From a virus: 38,334 bases of DNA. Positions 1 to 7,516 of this stretch are shown here, one piece after another. Every line of letters starts with the position of its first letter. The first letter of the stretch is position 1. The translations under genes and the position numbers were made by a program. The notes beneath the pieces were generated by a model that was not told the DNA's origin, searched no databases, and worked only from the letters and a program-made list of their open reading frames with translations. The stretch covers positions 1 through 38,334 of the IMG/VR virus record IMGVR_UViG_3300027028_000014; one strand, written 5' to 3'.

Positions 1-104
1 TTATTATGCTTTTCAAAGAATTCGTCTAACCCCCGTTTGGCATACGCCCGATTGAGTAGCATATCTTGTAGCATACTGTCCTCTTTCAATTCTGTGTGTA
101 TCAT
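1..104 (-). CDS. Partial ORF at left edge, probable host gene (5' part)
   Basis: An open frame on the minus strand starts with ATG at 104-102 and runs out of the window after 34 codons. A purine-rich GAGGG lies 5-9 nt upstream of the ATG, which makes this start plausible, although the frame stays open upstream to about position 207. The visible residues (MIHTELKEDSMLQ...) are ordinary soluble-protein composition and I do not recognise the family. It lies outside the phage repressor block and is separated from it by about 290 bp of non-coding sequence, so it is most likely chromosomal DNA flanking the prophage, or the first gene beyond the left end. Confidence 0.4.
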   Translation of the reverse strand, partial: MIHTELKEDSMLQDMLLNRAYAKRGLDEFFEKHN

Positions 105-394
105 AAAACCCTCAATATCGCGGCATATTAAGGGGTAAGAACAAAAGGTACACTTAATTGATATTGTAGAATATGGCTGAAAGTGTGTGTGTACGGGAGT
201 TGTAGCGTTTTAATCTGAAAAATCAAAAGCTGCATGTATTTGGAATTAATGTACAAATTATGTCCGGTGCAAAAGGCGTGTGAGCAAGATAGACGGAGCG
301 TAATGTAAGAATAACCTCCACTGAATGCCACAAACGCCCTGTAAATCCGTAATAATAGCCTTCAAAGCCCCTTCAATAGTGTTTTGAAGGCTAT
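105..394. other. Non-coding left-end region of the prophage
   Basis: No convincing gene lies here; the short minus-strand frames have no supporting signals. The stretch contains GTACACTTAA at 148-157, which recurs in the same orientation in the right-end repeats (37849-37858, and as TTTCACTTAA at 38043-38052), and a terminator-like hairpin at 354-395. By position this should hold the left transposase-binding sites of a Mu-like element, but the exact terminus was not located. Confidence 0.4.
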
Positions 395-395
395 T
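354..395 (-). terminator. Hairpin after the TerB-like gene, probable terminator
   Basis: A perfect 13-bp stem (AATAGCCTTCAAA at 354-366 with TTTGAAGGCTATT at 383-395) closes a 16-nt loop immediately after the stop codon of the minus-strand gene. The T-tract is weak on the minus strand and A/T-rich on the plus strand, so it may act in both directions. Confidence 0.5.
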
Positions 396-1201
396 TAATT
401 TTGAGATATTAGACGTGGAAGGATGAGTGAGCATAAATCTACGTTGTCGGAAAAGCGGATAAATGGGCTTTTCCCGGTGTCTTTTTGGATGTCGATGCCG
501 TTTTTGTGGGGCGTAGTGTCTAATATTTTGTTGAATTTTATAGTTTTATTTCCTTTTAAACCCATGAATATCAATCGTTTATTGGTAATGTAGATGCTGC
601 CTGTGTCTATTGTTTGCCACTCGTCGCGTGAGACTACCTTTGGCTTGATACTGCCCATGCGATAATATACTCCCTTTGCTATTTTGATGCGAGCTGTGCT
701 TGATGTATAATTGATGCGTTGAGTGACTTTTCGCTGTTCCAGCCATTCTACTTCATCAGCCATAAAGTGCAGATTTTCAGACCTTTGTAAGTTCATCGGC
801 GAAGGTATGACGGGTAGTTCTTCGTTTTCGATAAGCCAATACATACGGTAGCGATTGAGCTTCTGACGTGTCGCTCCTGCGCTGTCTAACTCCAAGCCAA
901 GACTGCGGCATATCTTGTCGAGTTGGTTTTGTTCTTCATCTGTGATGCGCTGGTCTGCCATTGATTCGTCGAGAAAGTCAACGAGTACACGCTTTGCGTT
1001 GCGTTGGTAGATGGCTTCTGCGGTGGTTGTGTCAAGCGATAACTGGATCCGCAGGGTTTCCAATTCACTTTTCTCATCGCGTGTGAACTCACCGTCTTCT
1101 AAGGCTTTTCTGACAGCAGCATCATAGATTCGCTTTTCTTCTGTGTCTATGAGTTCAGGTGTTTTCTTGATTGATTGAATTAGTCTTTTGAAGATGCCCA
1201 T
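395..1201 (-). CDS. TerB-like / GRAM-like domain protein
   Basis: 268 aa. The first ~115 residues are acidic, helical and contain two EF-like/TerB-type helix pairs (for example DAAVRKALEDGEFTRDEK and ESMADQRITDEEQNQLDKI), reminiscent of the tellurite-resistance TerB fold. The C-terminal part (about residues 190-255) has the look of a GRAM/PH-like domain, with GSIYITNKRLIF followed by alternating beta-type segments. No signal peptide or membrane segment is visible. It lies directly downstream of the repressor in the same direction and is probably co-transcribed, so it should be expressed in the lysogen. Such a position suits a superinfection-exclusion or host-benefit gene, but that is inference; biochemical function is unknown. 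Confidence 0.6.
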   Translation of the reverse strand: MGIFKRLIQSIKKTPELIDTEEKRIYDAAVRKALEDGEFTRDEKSELETLRIQLSLDTTTAEAIYQRNAKRVLVDFLDESMADQRITDEEQNQLDKICRSLGLELDSAGATRQKLNRYRMYWLIENEELPVIPSPMNLQRSENLHFMADEVEWLEQRKVTQRINYTSSTARIKIAKGVYYRMGSIKPKVVSRDEWQTIDTGSIYITNKRLIFMGLKGNKTIKFNKILDTTPHKNGIDIQKDTGKSPFIRFSDNVDLCSLILPRLISQN

Positions 1202-1249
1202 TTTGGTTAAATTTTACAATTAGGTTTACAGATAGGTTTACAATTAGGT

Positions 1250-1819
1250 TTACATTGAAGGTTTTATATTGACAAATTTAGTTGCACGTTCTGTGACACT
1301 GATTATGCGACTAATCTCATTCCATGAGACTTCAAAACCTTCTCCAGATAATTTGTTGAAAGGAAATAAAAACAGTCGCTTATCATCCATTTTTTTGACT
1401 TGCCTTACCAATGTTTCATCATTAAATTCTATTACGTAAATTTTGTTATTAATTATCCTATCAAAATCATTAATCGGCTTACCGGATAATGTGTCTCCTA
1501 TCATATACAAAGGATACATCCCGTCGTCATTTACAATAATCTTACATTTTACATCACTGTTTTTTTGATATAAAACTTGTGGCTCTTGCAACGTTGTTGC
1601 AGGTGTTTTCTCGTTTTTTGATAAATCCTTCCTACATAAGTCGTCAATTGAAATGTCAAAAATCGTGGCAATCTTGTCCGCTATTATGACATCAGGCATA
1701 GAATCACCATTCTCATACTTCGATAAAGTGGTGCGAACTATCCCTAATTGCTCACTTAGCTCTGATTGAGTGATTTTATCAGTTTTTCTTAAATGTATGA
1801 TATTCTTGGAGATAAACAT
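1250..1819 (-). CDS. Phage repressor, XRE HTH plus S24/LexA-like C-terminal domain
   Basis: 189 aa. An N-terminal XRE helix-turn-helix spans about residues 5-60, with recognition segment around QSELSEQLGIVRTTLSKYEN. After a linker, residues 90-180 resemble the LexA/CI dimerisation-peptidase domain. In self-cleaving members the motif is DSM...GD and a Lys lies in LVK; here the Ser position reads DGM (G100) and the Lys position reads LVR (R139), so the catalytic dyad appears absent. It is divergent from the early operon and faces the 1820-1958 control region, the standard arrangement for an immunity repressor that shuts off transposition genes. If the dyad is truly missing, induction would have to use another route than RecA-stimulated self-cleavage. 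Confidence 0.85.
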   Translation of the reverse strand: MFISKNIIHLRKTDKITQSELSEQLGIVRTTLSKYENGDSMPDVIIADKIATIFDISIDDLCRKDLSKNEKTPATTLQEPQVLYQKNSDVKCKIIVNDDGMYPLYMIGDTLSGKPINDFDRIINNKIYVIEFNDETLVRQVKKMDDKRLFLFPFNKLSGEGFEVSWNEISRIISVTERATKFVNIKPSM

Positions 1820-1848
1820 TAATAATAATTAAATGTTATAAATACAGT

Positions 1849-1868
1849 CATTTTAACGCCTTAAAATG
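1849..1868. promoter_or_regulatory. Candidate repressor operator dyad
   Basis: CATTTTAA-CGCC-TTAAAATG is a perfect 8-bp inverted repeat with a 4-nt centre, 30 bp upstream of the repressor start and in the divergent promoter region. Its symmetry and position suit binding of the repressor dimer and autoregulation. No second identical copy was seen. Confidence 0.45.
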
Positions 1869-1878
1869 CCACAAAAAC

Positions 1879-1909
1879 TTGCAAATGTCAGTTATTATGG
1901 CGTAATTCG
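1879..1909 (+). promoter_or_regulatory. Candidate early promoter (Bacteroidetes type)
   Basis: TTG at 1879-1881 and TAATTCG at 1903-1909, 21 nt apart, partly match the Bacteroidetes -33 TTTG and -7 TAnnTTTG elements. Downstream, CGCAA occurs twice (around 1907 and 1926), which could be additional operator half-sites. The match is imperfect, so confidence is low. Confidence 0.3.
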
Positions 1910-1958
1910 CAATTGTAAGTAAATCGCAAGTCAATTATTAGTAAAGATAAAAGAAATT

Positions 1959-2234
1959 ATGACAGCAGATATATTGGATAGAAAAGAATCTGTCATTTCC
2001 TTACGAGAAGCATTAGGAAAATTTAAGGGTTGGTCAAACAAATTGGCTGACATGGTTAATAAGGACAGGCAGTACGTATCTCATGTAATGCTTAATGCGC
2101 CTGATTCTAAAGAAGCTGATGAGGTAATTGAGAAAGGTATTGAGTTGTTGGCAACTATGAAAGCCGATAAGGAAAGACTTAAAAAAAAGCGTCAGGGGAT
2201 GTATAGCAAAATCAAAAAAAATACTGAAGCATGA
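1959..2234 (+). CDS. Small early DNA-binding regulator, Ner/Cro-like position
   Basis: 91 aa, basic C-terminus. Residues ~15-50 (LREALGKFKGWSNKLADMV then QYVSHVM) look like a helix-turn-helix and resemble the N-terminal HTH of the MuB-like protein encoded downstream. It is the first gene of the early operon, divergent from the repressor, exactly where Mu encodes Ner and lambdoid phages encode Cro. Its stop overlaps the transposase start (ATGA), indicating translational coupling. I infer a role in down-regulating the early and repressor promoters; sequence similarity to Ner itself is not evident. Confidence 0.55.
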   Translation: MTADILDRKESVISLREALGKFKGWSNKLADMVNKDRQYVSHVMLNAPDSKEADEVIEKGIELLATMKADKERLKKKRQGMYSKIKKNTEA

Positions 2235-4177
2235 TGATTGAGGTGAGTGGTGTGTTATATGTGACGTTTGAATTTCTTTCAAACTTAGGCGTTAAGGCGA
2301 GTACCATAAAGTTAGGTGTTCATCGTAATAGCCGACAATGGCAATCCACAAGACACCCTGATGATAAACGATGCTTGCTCATAAGGTATGAGACGCTTGG
2401 CACAAAATACAAGAAGCTAATACATGAGAGCATAGGCAACCCTTACGAATACTCAAGCACAACAATATTGAAAAACTACGTCCGCACGAACCCCACAGCG
2501 ATGTCGTTTTTTCAAGAACACTATCCCAAAAAGAAAGCTATACAACTCACACAAGTCGTGAGTTGGTTCGACTTCTTGAATCATTGGATTACGAAGGCGC
2601 AGATACGGAAGTTGAACGCGCCCATTAAGACGAGAAAAGAACTGTTGGAAGCGGTTCAGACGATTATGCTCAACGAGATTGACGCTTTTAAAATATCAAA
2701 TTTCAGGGAGTTTTGCAACCGCTTGAAGCGATATAAAGACGAGGGTATGGATTGCTTCATTCATAAGAACCTTCGCAACCAAAACGCCCGAAAAATCACC
2801 AAAGAAGTCGGCAAAAAGTTGTTGGCTATCGCCGGGCAACCTTGCAAGATGCCTTTGAGTCGTGTAGCGTTCTTTTATAATCAGAAGAATCCGAAGTTAC
2901 AGTTGAGCGGCACGGCAATTGAGAATTGGCTCAATTTGCCGGAAAATAGAATTGTATGGGAGTCGATGCGCCACGGGACTTCTCACTCATATAAGAAGTT
3001 CGCTCCTACGATTACACGCGAAAATGCAAGGCATCCTGATACCATGTGGAACATGGATGGCACTCCGGTAGATTTATATTATCGCGGTGTGCATCCGGTC
3101 ACAGGAAAGGTAAATAATTTCAGGACGATTCAAATATTTTGCATTACAGATGTGCATAGTTGGAAAATATTGGGCTATTGCCTTTCGGATAGTGAAAACC
3201 ATGTAACCGTTATCAGGGCATTGAAGGATGCTGTGAGAAAAACACAGCGATTGCCTCGTCAAATATTATACGATAACGGTAGTGCAGCAGACCCCGTAAA
3301 GGAAACGCTTAAAGCGATGGAGAATAGGGGAGTTATTGCATTTCCGGCAAAGGCAAAAGCCCCTAAGTCAAAAGTCATAGAGCCGCTTTTCGGACATTTT
3401 CAACAGGAGCATTTCAGATACTTCAACAATTGGAGTGGACAAAATATAACGGCTCGTAAAGACGATAGCCGTTTTAATCCCGATAATTTTAAGAAGCATG
3501 TCAGTGAATTGCCAACTCGTGAGGAGTTGGAAATGCAGATACACCAACTGGTGATACTATGGAATCATTCAGAGCCTATCCCTGACGGCAAGCGCGAAAG
3601 GCGCAAGAAGCCGACAGACTTGTACCGTAAGGAACTATCGACGGGCTATGCAATTGAGCCTTTGGACTTCGCAGACATGTTTTGGGTCAGAAGGAAAAAG
3701 ACGATTAAATACCAAACAGAAGGTATTTGCATGGAAGTCGAAGGCGTGAAGCATAAGTACCAAGTCATTACGGATGACGGCTCATTCTACACACATCACT
3801 TGGGCGAGTCTTTTGAGATAAAATATGACCCTGATAATTTGGAGTATGTCCACCTGTATCAAGATGGCAAGCCCGTCATCTGGCAAGGTCAAACGGTGAT
3901 AGCTTCAAAAGAATATATCCCAATGGCACTCCACGATATGAGTGAGGGCGACGGGGTAAAAAGAGCGCGATTGCAAGCACATCAAAAGGCTGTGAAAAAA
4001 CATATCAATGAAGGCATTGAACAAGCATGGCAGGACGTAGAGACGTATGATTTGAGAGCAACCCATGAGAATGTCCACAAGGACGCTTACAACTCGGCAG
4101 AGGCAGAGTTGAAGGCATTACTCGCAAATGTATCAGATGAGCCTTCGATTGAAGAAATGTATAACAATACTTTATAA
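2231..4177 (+). CDS. MuA-like DDE transposase
   Basis: 648 aa, close to MuA (663 aa). The DDE/integrase core carries the three metal ligands at D276 (in WNMDGTP), D348 (in LYDNGSA) and E384 (in KVIEPLFG), giving a D-35-E spacing. An N-terminal DNA-binding region (about 1-250) precedes it and a Mu-transposase-C-like beta domain follows at about 470-560; the last ~100 residues are acidic/helical, as expected for the segment that contacts the ATPase. It should cut and join the phage ends for integration and replicative transposition. The start overlaps the preceding stop (ATGATG; either ATG could be used). The next gene encodes the MuB-like ATPase, as in Mu. Confidence 0.95.
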   Translation: MMIEVSGVLYVTFEFLSNLGVKASTIKLGVHRNSRQWQSTRHPDDKRCLLIRYETLGTKYKKLIHESIGNPYEYSSTTILKNYVRTNPTAMSFFQEHYPKKKAIQLTQVVSWFDFLNHWITKAQIRKLNAPIKTRKELLEAVQTIMLNEIDAFKISNFREFCNRLKRYKDEGMDCFIHKNLRNQNARKITKEVGKKLLAIAGQPCKMPLSRVAFFYNQKNPKLQLSGTAIENWLNLPENRIVWESMRHGTSHSYKKFAPTITRENARHPDTMWNMDGTPVDLYYRGVHPVTGKVNNFRTIQIFCITDVHSWKILGYCLSDSENHVTVIRALKDAVRKTQRLPRQILYDNGSAADPVKETLKAMENRGVIAFPAKAKAPKSKVIEPLFGHFQQEHFRYFNNWSGQNITARKDDSRFNPDNFKKHVSELPTREELEMQIHQLVILWNHSEPIPDGKRERRKKPTDLYRKELSTGYAIEPLDFADMFWVRRKKTIKYQTEGICMEVEGVKHKYQVITDDGSFYTHHLGESFEIKYDPDNLEYVHLYQDGKPVIWQGQTVIASKEYIPMALHDMSEGDGVKRARLQAHQKAVKKHINEGIEQAWQDVETYDLRATHENVHKDAYNSAEAELKALLANVSDEPSIEEMYNNTL

Positions 4178-4194
4178 CATAAAACTCGCAATTT

Positions 4195-5058
4195 ATGATT
4201 ACCAATGATTACAAAACCCGTGTCAAAAATGGCATACTCGAATTAAAAAACAAGGGGCTATCACAGCCAAAAATCGCTGTACAATTAGGCGCAGGTGATG
4301 CTTATATTTCTAATATTCTTAATGATAAATGGGAACATATATCGGACGAATACTGGCGCAAACTTGGGTCAGGATTACGAATTGAGAATAAGTGGGTAGT
4401 ACAACCAATGACTGCAAATTTCAAAGTCATATTCAATCTGTGTAACGATGCTTGTGACTATAATAAATTCGTAGCACTAACAGCATACACAGGAGCAGGG
4501 AAAACCGAAACGCTGAAGATGTACAAAAAAGCAAATCCGACGACATCAGCATATATATTATGTGAGGAAGATATGACTCGCAAAGATTTCATTCAGGAAA
4601 TTCAGAAAGCTATCGGTGTAGAGTTCTCCGGTAATCTACGCAGCCAGCGCAAACAAATCTGTGATTGGTTGATAGCTCAAAATAAATTCGTGCTACTCTT
4701 CGATGAAGCGGATAAGCTGCGCGACCCGATATTTAGAGTTATTAAAATGATATTCGACTTAACGGAGAATAAAGCAGGAATCTTGATAGCCGGAACTCCG
4801 GTGCTTCTTGAAAACATCAACCGAAAAGCAAAGCGCAATGTGATAGGTTTTCGTGAATTTAAACGTCGCATTATGTCCTACAAGAGCGTAAAAGGCTTCA
4901 AAACACAGTATGAAGATGTCAAAAAAATATGTCGAGCCAACGGCTTAAATGTCGAAAAATACATTAAAAAAGCATTCGATGAATCTACGAATTTTGGGGA
5001 GTTGAAGTATAAAGTACAGATGATGCAAATTGTTCAACAGAAAAATACAGCAGCATGA
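4195..5058 (+). CDS. MuB-like AAA+ ATPase, transposition target selector
   Basis: 287 aa. An N-terminal HTH (about residues 12-45, GLSQPKIAVQLGAGDAYISN) precedes an AAA+ core with Walker A TGAGKT (K103) and Walker B LLFDEAD (D170, E171). Size and domain order match MuB (312 aa) and the Tn7 TnsC-like family. In Mu this protein coats target DNA, recruits the transposase and gives target immunity; the same role is inferred here from motif and neighbour. It follows the transposase by 17 bp and overlaps the next gene by ATGA. Confidence 0.9.
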   Translation: MITNDYKTRVKNGILELKNKGLSQPKIAVQLGAGDAYISNILNDKWEHISDEYWRKLGSGLRIENKWVVQPMTANFKVIFNLCNDACDYNKFVALTAYTGAGKTETLKMYKKANPTTSAYILCEEDMTRKDFIQEIQKAIGVEFSGNLRSQRKQICDWLIAQNKFVLLFDEADKLRDPIFRVIKMIFDLTENKAGILIAGTPVLLENINRKAKRNVIGFREFKRRIMSYKSVKGFKTQYEDVKKICRANGLNVEKYIKKAFDESTNFGELKYKVQMMQIVQQKNTAA

Positions 5059-5450
5059 AAATACAATTAGACCATAGAACATATATAAAACTAATTACAG
5101 GTATTCCTGATGCTTATTACGAATGCCTGATGTTCCAATATGGAAATGACTACATCAATAATACTTCTGGTGGTATGGCAAAAGGAAGGTGTTATGAAAC
5201 CGATAAAAAATACTGGAAGTGGTGGCTGAAAAAGTTCAGTTTTTTTGAGGCTAAATTCGTCGAGTATCTTCAAAAACAAGGAAGGAAACAAAACACCAAA
5301 CGCCACAACAGAGATATGTTTTATGGTTTTTTCGAGCATAATATAGTTAGGTATGGTGTAGTAAATGACAGTTATATCTCATTAGAAAAAACTGTATTGG
5401 AAAAGCGGAAACCTAAAGAAATAACCAAGTACACATCAATGTTAAACTAA
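5055..5450 (+). CDS. Hypothetical early protein
   Basis: 131 aa, basic and aromatic-rich, with a WKWWLKKFSFFEAKF segment in the middle and no recognisable catalytic motif, signal peptide or membrane helix. Its ATG overlaps the stop of the MuB-like gene by four bases, so it is translationally coupled to the transposition genes and expressed with them. I do not recognise a family. Position would suit a replication or host-takeover accessory factor, but nothing in the sequence proves this. Confidence 0.6.
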   Translation: MKIQLDHRTYIKLITGIPDAYYECLMFQYGNDYINNTSGGMAKGRCYETDKKYWKWWLKKFSFFEAKFVEYLQKQGRKQNTKRHNRDMFYGFFEHNIVRYGVVNDSYISLEKTVLEKRKPKEITKYTSMLN

Positions 5451-5461
5451 AACTCGCAACC

Positions 5462-5716
5462 ATGATAACAATAAATCAAATCAACGCACACCACAAAAAC
5501 GTCAGCGACAAACTGAAACTCCAAAGCCTGTACGATGAAGTAAAACGCATCAACGCAGACTTAGCATATACCCATAAAGCAGAAATCAACCCGGAAAGTA
5601 AAGCGAAGCGCATAAAAGGTTACGAAAACAGCCTTGCAGAAAGGGGGGGGGAGATTGACCGACTCAAAAAAGACATTACAGTGTATAATAAATTGTATAA
5701 CAATATTTCAGTATGA
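5462..5716 (+). CDS. Small coiled-coil early protein with a G9 tract
   Basis: 84 aa, charged and helical, with heptad-like leucines at both ends (LKLQSLYDEVKRINADL and EIDRLKKDITVYNKL). Codons near residue 61-64 run through nine consecutive G residues (5643-5651), encoding Arg-Gly-Gly-Glu; a one-base slip would truncate the protein. Family unknown. It is followed by an ATGA overlap with the next gene. Confidence 0.55.
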   Translation: MITINQINAHHKNVSDKLKLQSLYDEVKRINADLAYTHKAEINPESKAKRIKGYENSLAERGGEIDRLKKDITVYNKLYNNISV

Positions 5717-6138
5717 CACAGAAACAAGCAAAGGCGAAAGCCATACAACTACTCGGCAAGAAAGCCGAAATTGACGATGCACTCAAGGAGTATAATCAAC
5801 TCGAAGCGGAGTTGCTTGAGTATCACAAAACATCCGGTGATTGTGCTTTCCACGAAAATGTCACCATTGAGGACAAAGTGACGAAAGGACGTACAACGCT
5901 CAAAGCCACTGACGACTCACTGACTGACAAAGCACAAAAAGACGAATTGGTCAGTTACATGACGGGAAAATTCCCTTATTTCAAAAAATACCTTGAAGTC
6001 AAACCAAACACCAAGCGCATCGCCAGTGATTACGAGAAGAACGAAGAACTGCGCCGCATGATGGAAGAAGCGTCTGTGAAGATTCAAACGACAGAAGATA
6101 AGACTATACCTGTCCTCAAAATCAAGGAATCAGCATAG
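5713..6138 (+). CDS. Hypothetical early protein, helical
   Basis: 141 aa, highly charged and mostly helical at both ends, with a central segment (about 45-75) richer in beta formers and Thr. No motif that I can assign. In Mu the nuclease inhibitor Gam sits in this part of the early region and is also helical, but I see no sequence similarity sufficient to call it Gam. It is the last protein gene before the tRNA/hairpin region. Confidence 0.55.
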   Translation: MTQKQAKAKAIQLLGKKAEIDDALKEYNQLEAELLEYHKTSGDCAFHENVTIEDKVTKGRTTLKATDDSLTDKAQKDELVSYMTGKFPYFKKYLEVKPNTKRIASDYEKNEELRRMMEEASVKIQTTEDKTIPVLKIKESA

Positions 6139-6161
6139 CGTCCTTTTGTATTGGTTAGTAA

Positions 6162-6182
6162 GCCGGGCATGAGCAGCCCGGC
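6162..6182 (+). ncRNA. Hairpin H1 before the tRNA
   Basis: GCCGGGC (6162-6168) pairs perfectly with GCCCGGC (6176-6182) around a 7-nt loop, ending only four bases before the tRNA 5' end. It may be a processing signal for the tRNA or a member of the hairpin family downstream. Confidence 0.5.
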
Positions 6183-6186
6183 ATAT

Positions 6187-6260
<74 letters not shown>

Positions 6261-6299
6261 CGAATGCTACGAATTTAGGTATTCTTAGAAATGATGATG

Positions 6300-6323
6300 A
6301 CTCTCTGCCTTCGGGCAGGGAGT
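6300..6323 (+). terminator. Hairpin H2 with UUCG tetraloop
   Basis: ACTCTCTGCC (6300-6309) pairs with GGCAGGGAGT (6314-6323), ten pairs with one G-U, around the extra-stable C(UUCG)G loop. Followed by TTTATT, so it could be a terminator or the 3' boundary of the tRNA transcript. Confidence 0.55.
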
Positions 6324-6369
6324 TTATTGACCCCGAAAAAAAAGACAAAAAAAATGCGGGTTATATGTT

Positions 6370-6397
6370 CTGCCGGGCGCAGCGATGCGCTCGGTAG
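6370..6397 (+). ncRNA. Hairpin H3 with GNRA-type loop
   Basis: CTGCCGGGCGCA (6370-6381) pairs with TGCGCTCGGTAG (6386-6397) around GCGA, a GNRA tetraloop; twelve pairs including two G-U. No T-run follows, which argues against a simple terminator. Confidence 0.5.
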
Positions 6398-6434
6398 CTT
6401 ATTCGCAAAAGATGCTTCATGAGTGCTTAAGTAG

Positions 6435-6464
6435 GCTGTCGGGCATCACTGGATGTCCGGCAGC
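6435..6464 (+). ncRNA. Hairpin H4
   Basis: GCTGTCGGGCATC (6435-6447) pairs with GATGTCCGGCAGC (6452-6464) around ACTG; thirteen pairs including two G-U. No T-run follows. Confidence 0.5.
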
Positions 6465-6502
6465 AATTAGTTCAGAATCAAAATGGTGTTCTCATAGTGT
6501 GA

Positions 6503-6534
6503 AAGCTGTCGGGATTGATGAAGCCCGGCAGCTT
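6503..6534 (+). ncRNA. Hairpin H5 just upstream of the GemA-like gene
   Basis: AAGCTGTCGGG (6503-6513) pairs with CCCGGCAGCTT (6524-6534) around a 10-nt loop. It ends nine bases before the ATG at 6544, so it could affect ribosome access to that gene as well as being part of the repeat family. Confidence 0.5.
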
Positions 6535-6543
6535 ATTTAGAAA

Positions 6544-6903
6544 ATGAAATTAGACAACAAATACATCAGTGCGATATACGCATCGCTGGCAGAGCAGGGA
6601 TTGACACCCGAAAAGGCATCATTGGTTGACCAATACACCGATGGTCGCACTACGTCGGTAAGTGCAATGCTTACAGATGAAGCGGTTGCACTCATCAGCA
6701 AGCTGAATGAAGATAAGCAAGCGATGAGGCGCAAGGTAATTGCGATGATGAAGGAGTTGGGCTATACAGTGGCAACGATGGAAGAGTGGTTATTGGTCTA
6801 TGGAAAGCATAAGAAGAAATTGAACTCGCTTAGGTATAAGGAACTCGTAGAAGTAGTCACGCAGATAGAAAGGATTAAAGCGAAAAAATACAGCAAGGCA
6901 TGA
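6544..6903 (+). CDS. GemA-like (Mu gp16-like) regulatory protein, probable
   Basis: 119 aa. The segment RRKVIAMMKELGY followed by a Trp, then HKKKLNSLRYKELVEVVTQIE resembles the C-terminal half of GemA/gp16 proteins of Mu-like phages, which in Mu influence host gene expression and DNA supercoiling. The N-terminal half (PEKASLVDQYTDGRTTSVSAM) fits the usual family lead-in describing a short helical domain. It sits in the early/middle region as gemA does in Mu. No similarity check was possible, so the family call is tentative. The next gene overlaps its stop (ATGATG). Confidence 0.55.
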   Translation: MKLDNKYISAIYASLAEQGLTPEKASLVDQYTDGRTTSVSAMLTDEAVALISKLNEDKQAMRRKVIAMMKELGYTVATMEEWLLVYGKHKKKLNSLRYKELVEVVTQIERIKAKKYSKA

Positions 6904-7232
6904 TGAAGATAGATGTAAGCATGACCATTGAAGTCGATAGAAACCAGTGCTTCGCTATATATGAGTGTGTGCATCTTCTCATGTTAGATGTCAAGGAAAA
7001 TAATAATGGTGGAAGTGTATTTATAATGATAGACGCTCTGATAACATTGGATTTCAAATTATATAAAATGGTTCATGGTTTCTGGACAAAAGAAAAAAGA
7101 AAACTCACATTGCATCCAAAACAACTTGCTATATTACATGCGGTTTTTTCCCGGATTGACTTCACCATCGAAATATACGAGGCTAATTTTCTGAATCAAT
7201 TATATGGTAAGATAGACCAAAAACTAAAGTGA
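6900..7232 (+). CDS. Hypothetical protein
   Basis: 110 aa, mixed alpha/beta, Met- and aromatic-rich (for example FAIYECVHLLMLDVK), no signal peptide or recognised motif. It overlaps both neighbours by four bases and is thus embedded in a translationally coupled early/middle operon with the GemA-like gene upstream. Function unknown. Confidence 0.55.
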   Translation: MMKIDVSMTIEVDRNQCFAIYECVHLLMLDVKENNNGGSVFIMIDALITLDFKLYKMVHGFWTKEKRKLTLHPKQLAILHAVFSRIDFTIEIYEANFLNQLYGKIDQKLK

Positions 7233-7516
7233 CTAAATCAACACAAATAAAGGTGAAGAAGGCGTATGTCTTTCGACAATACGCCTACAAAGTGGGCTAC
7301 CACAAGTCATTCGTATATCCGGTCATAGCTGACTTACTTAATGTTGAAGAGGATAGATTGTATAAGTATTTCTCCGAAAAAGAACCCAATAATATAGTCG
7401 TGAAAAACTTACAACTCTATAAAAACTTCATAGACTCGGCTCACAAAAAACACACACAAAAAGCTAAAAAAGAAATAAAACTAAACACTCCCCATAAGCA
7501 ACAAACATTATTCTAA
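7229..7516 (+). CDS. Small basic protein, possible DNA-binding middle regulator
   Basis: 95 aa, starting at GTG (7229) that overlaps the previous stop (GTGA). Strongly basic. Residues ~10-50 (FRQYAYKVGYHKSFVYPVIADLLNVEEDRLYKYF) could form a helix-turn-helix-like unit, and the C-terminus is Lys-rich. In Mu the middle regulator Mor lies in a comparable place, but no Mor motif is evident. Function unknown. Confidence 0.5.
   Translation: MTKSTQIKVKKAYVFRQYAYKVGYHKSFVYPVIADLLNVEEDRLYKYFSEKEPNNIVVKNLQLYKNFIDSAHKKHTQKAKKEIKLNTPHKQQTLF

Larger units (their letters stand above)
6402..6540 (+). repeat. Two diverged tandem ~70-nt units, each ending in a hairpin
   Basis: Unit A (about 6402-6470) and unit B (about 6471-6540) share in order TTC, ATG, CAT, AGTG, GCTGTCGGG, GATG, CCGGCAGC and TAG at nearly the same spacing, though intervening bases differ. 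Their hairpins are 6435-6464 (13 pairs, two of them G-U) and 6503-6534 (11 pairs, one G-U). H3 may be a more distant third unit. Confidence 0.5.

Noticed and set aside
105-114. AAAACCCTCA as an inverted terminal repeat with TGAGGGTTTT at 38183-38192
   Set aside because: A 10-bp match in A/T-rich edges can be chance; no matching target-site duplication or TG/CA ends were found around it.
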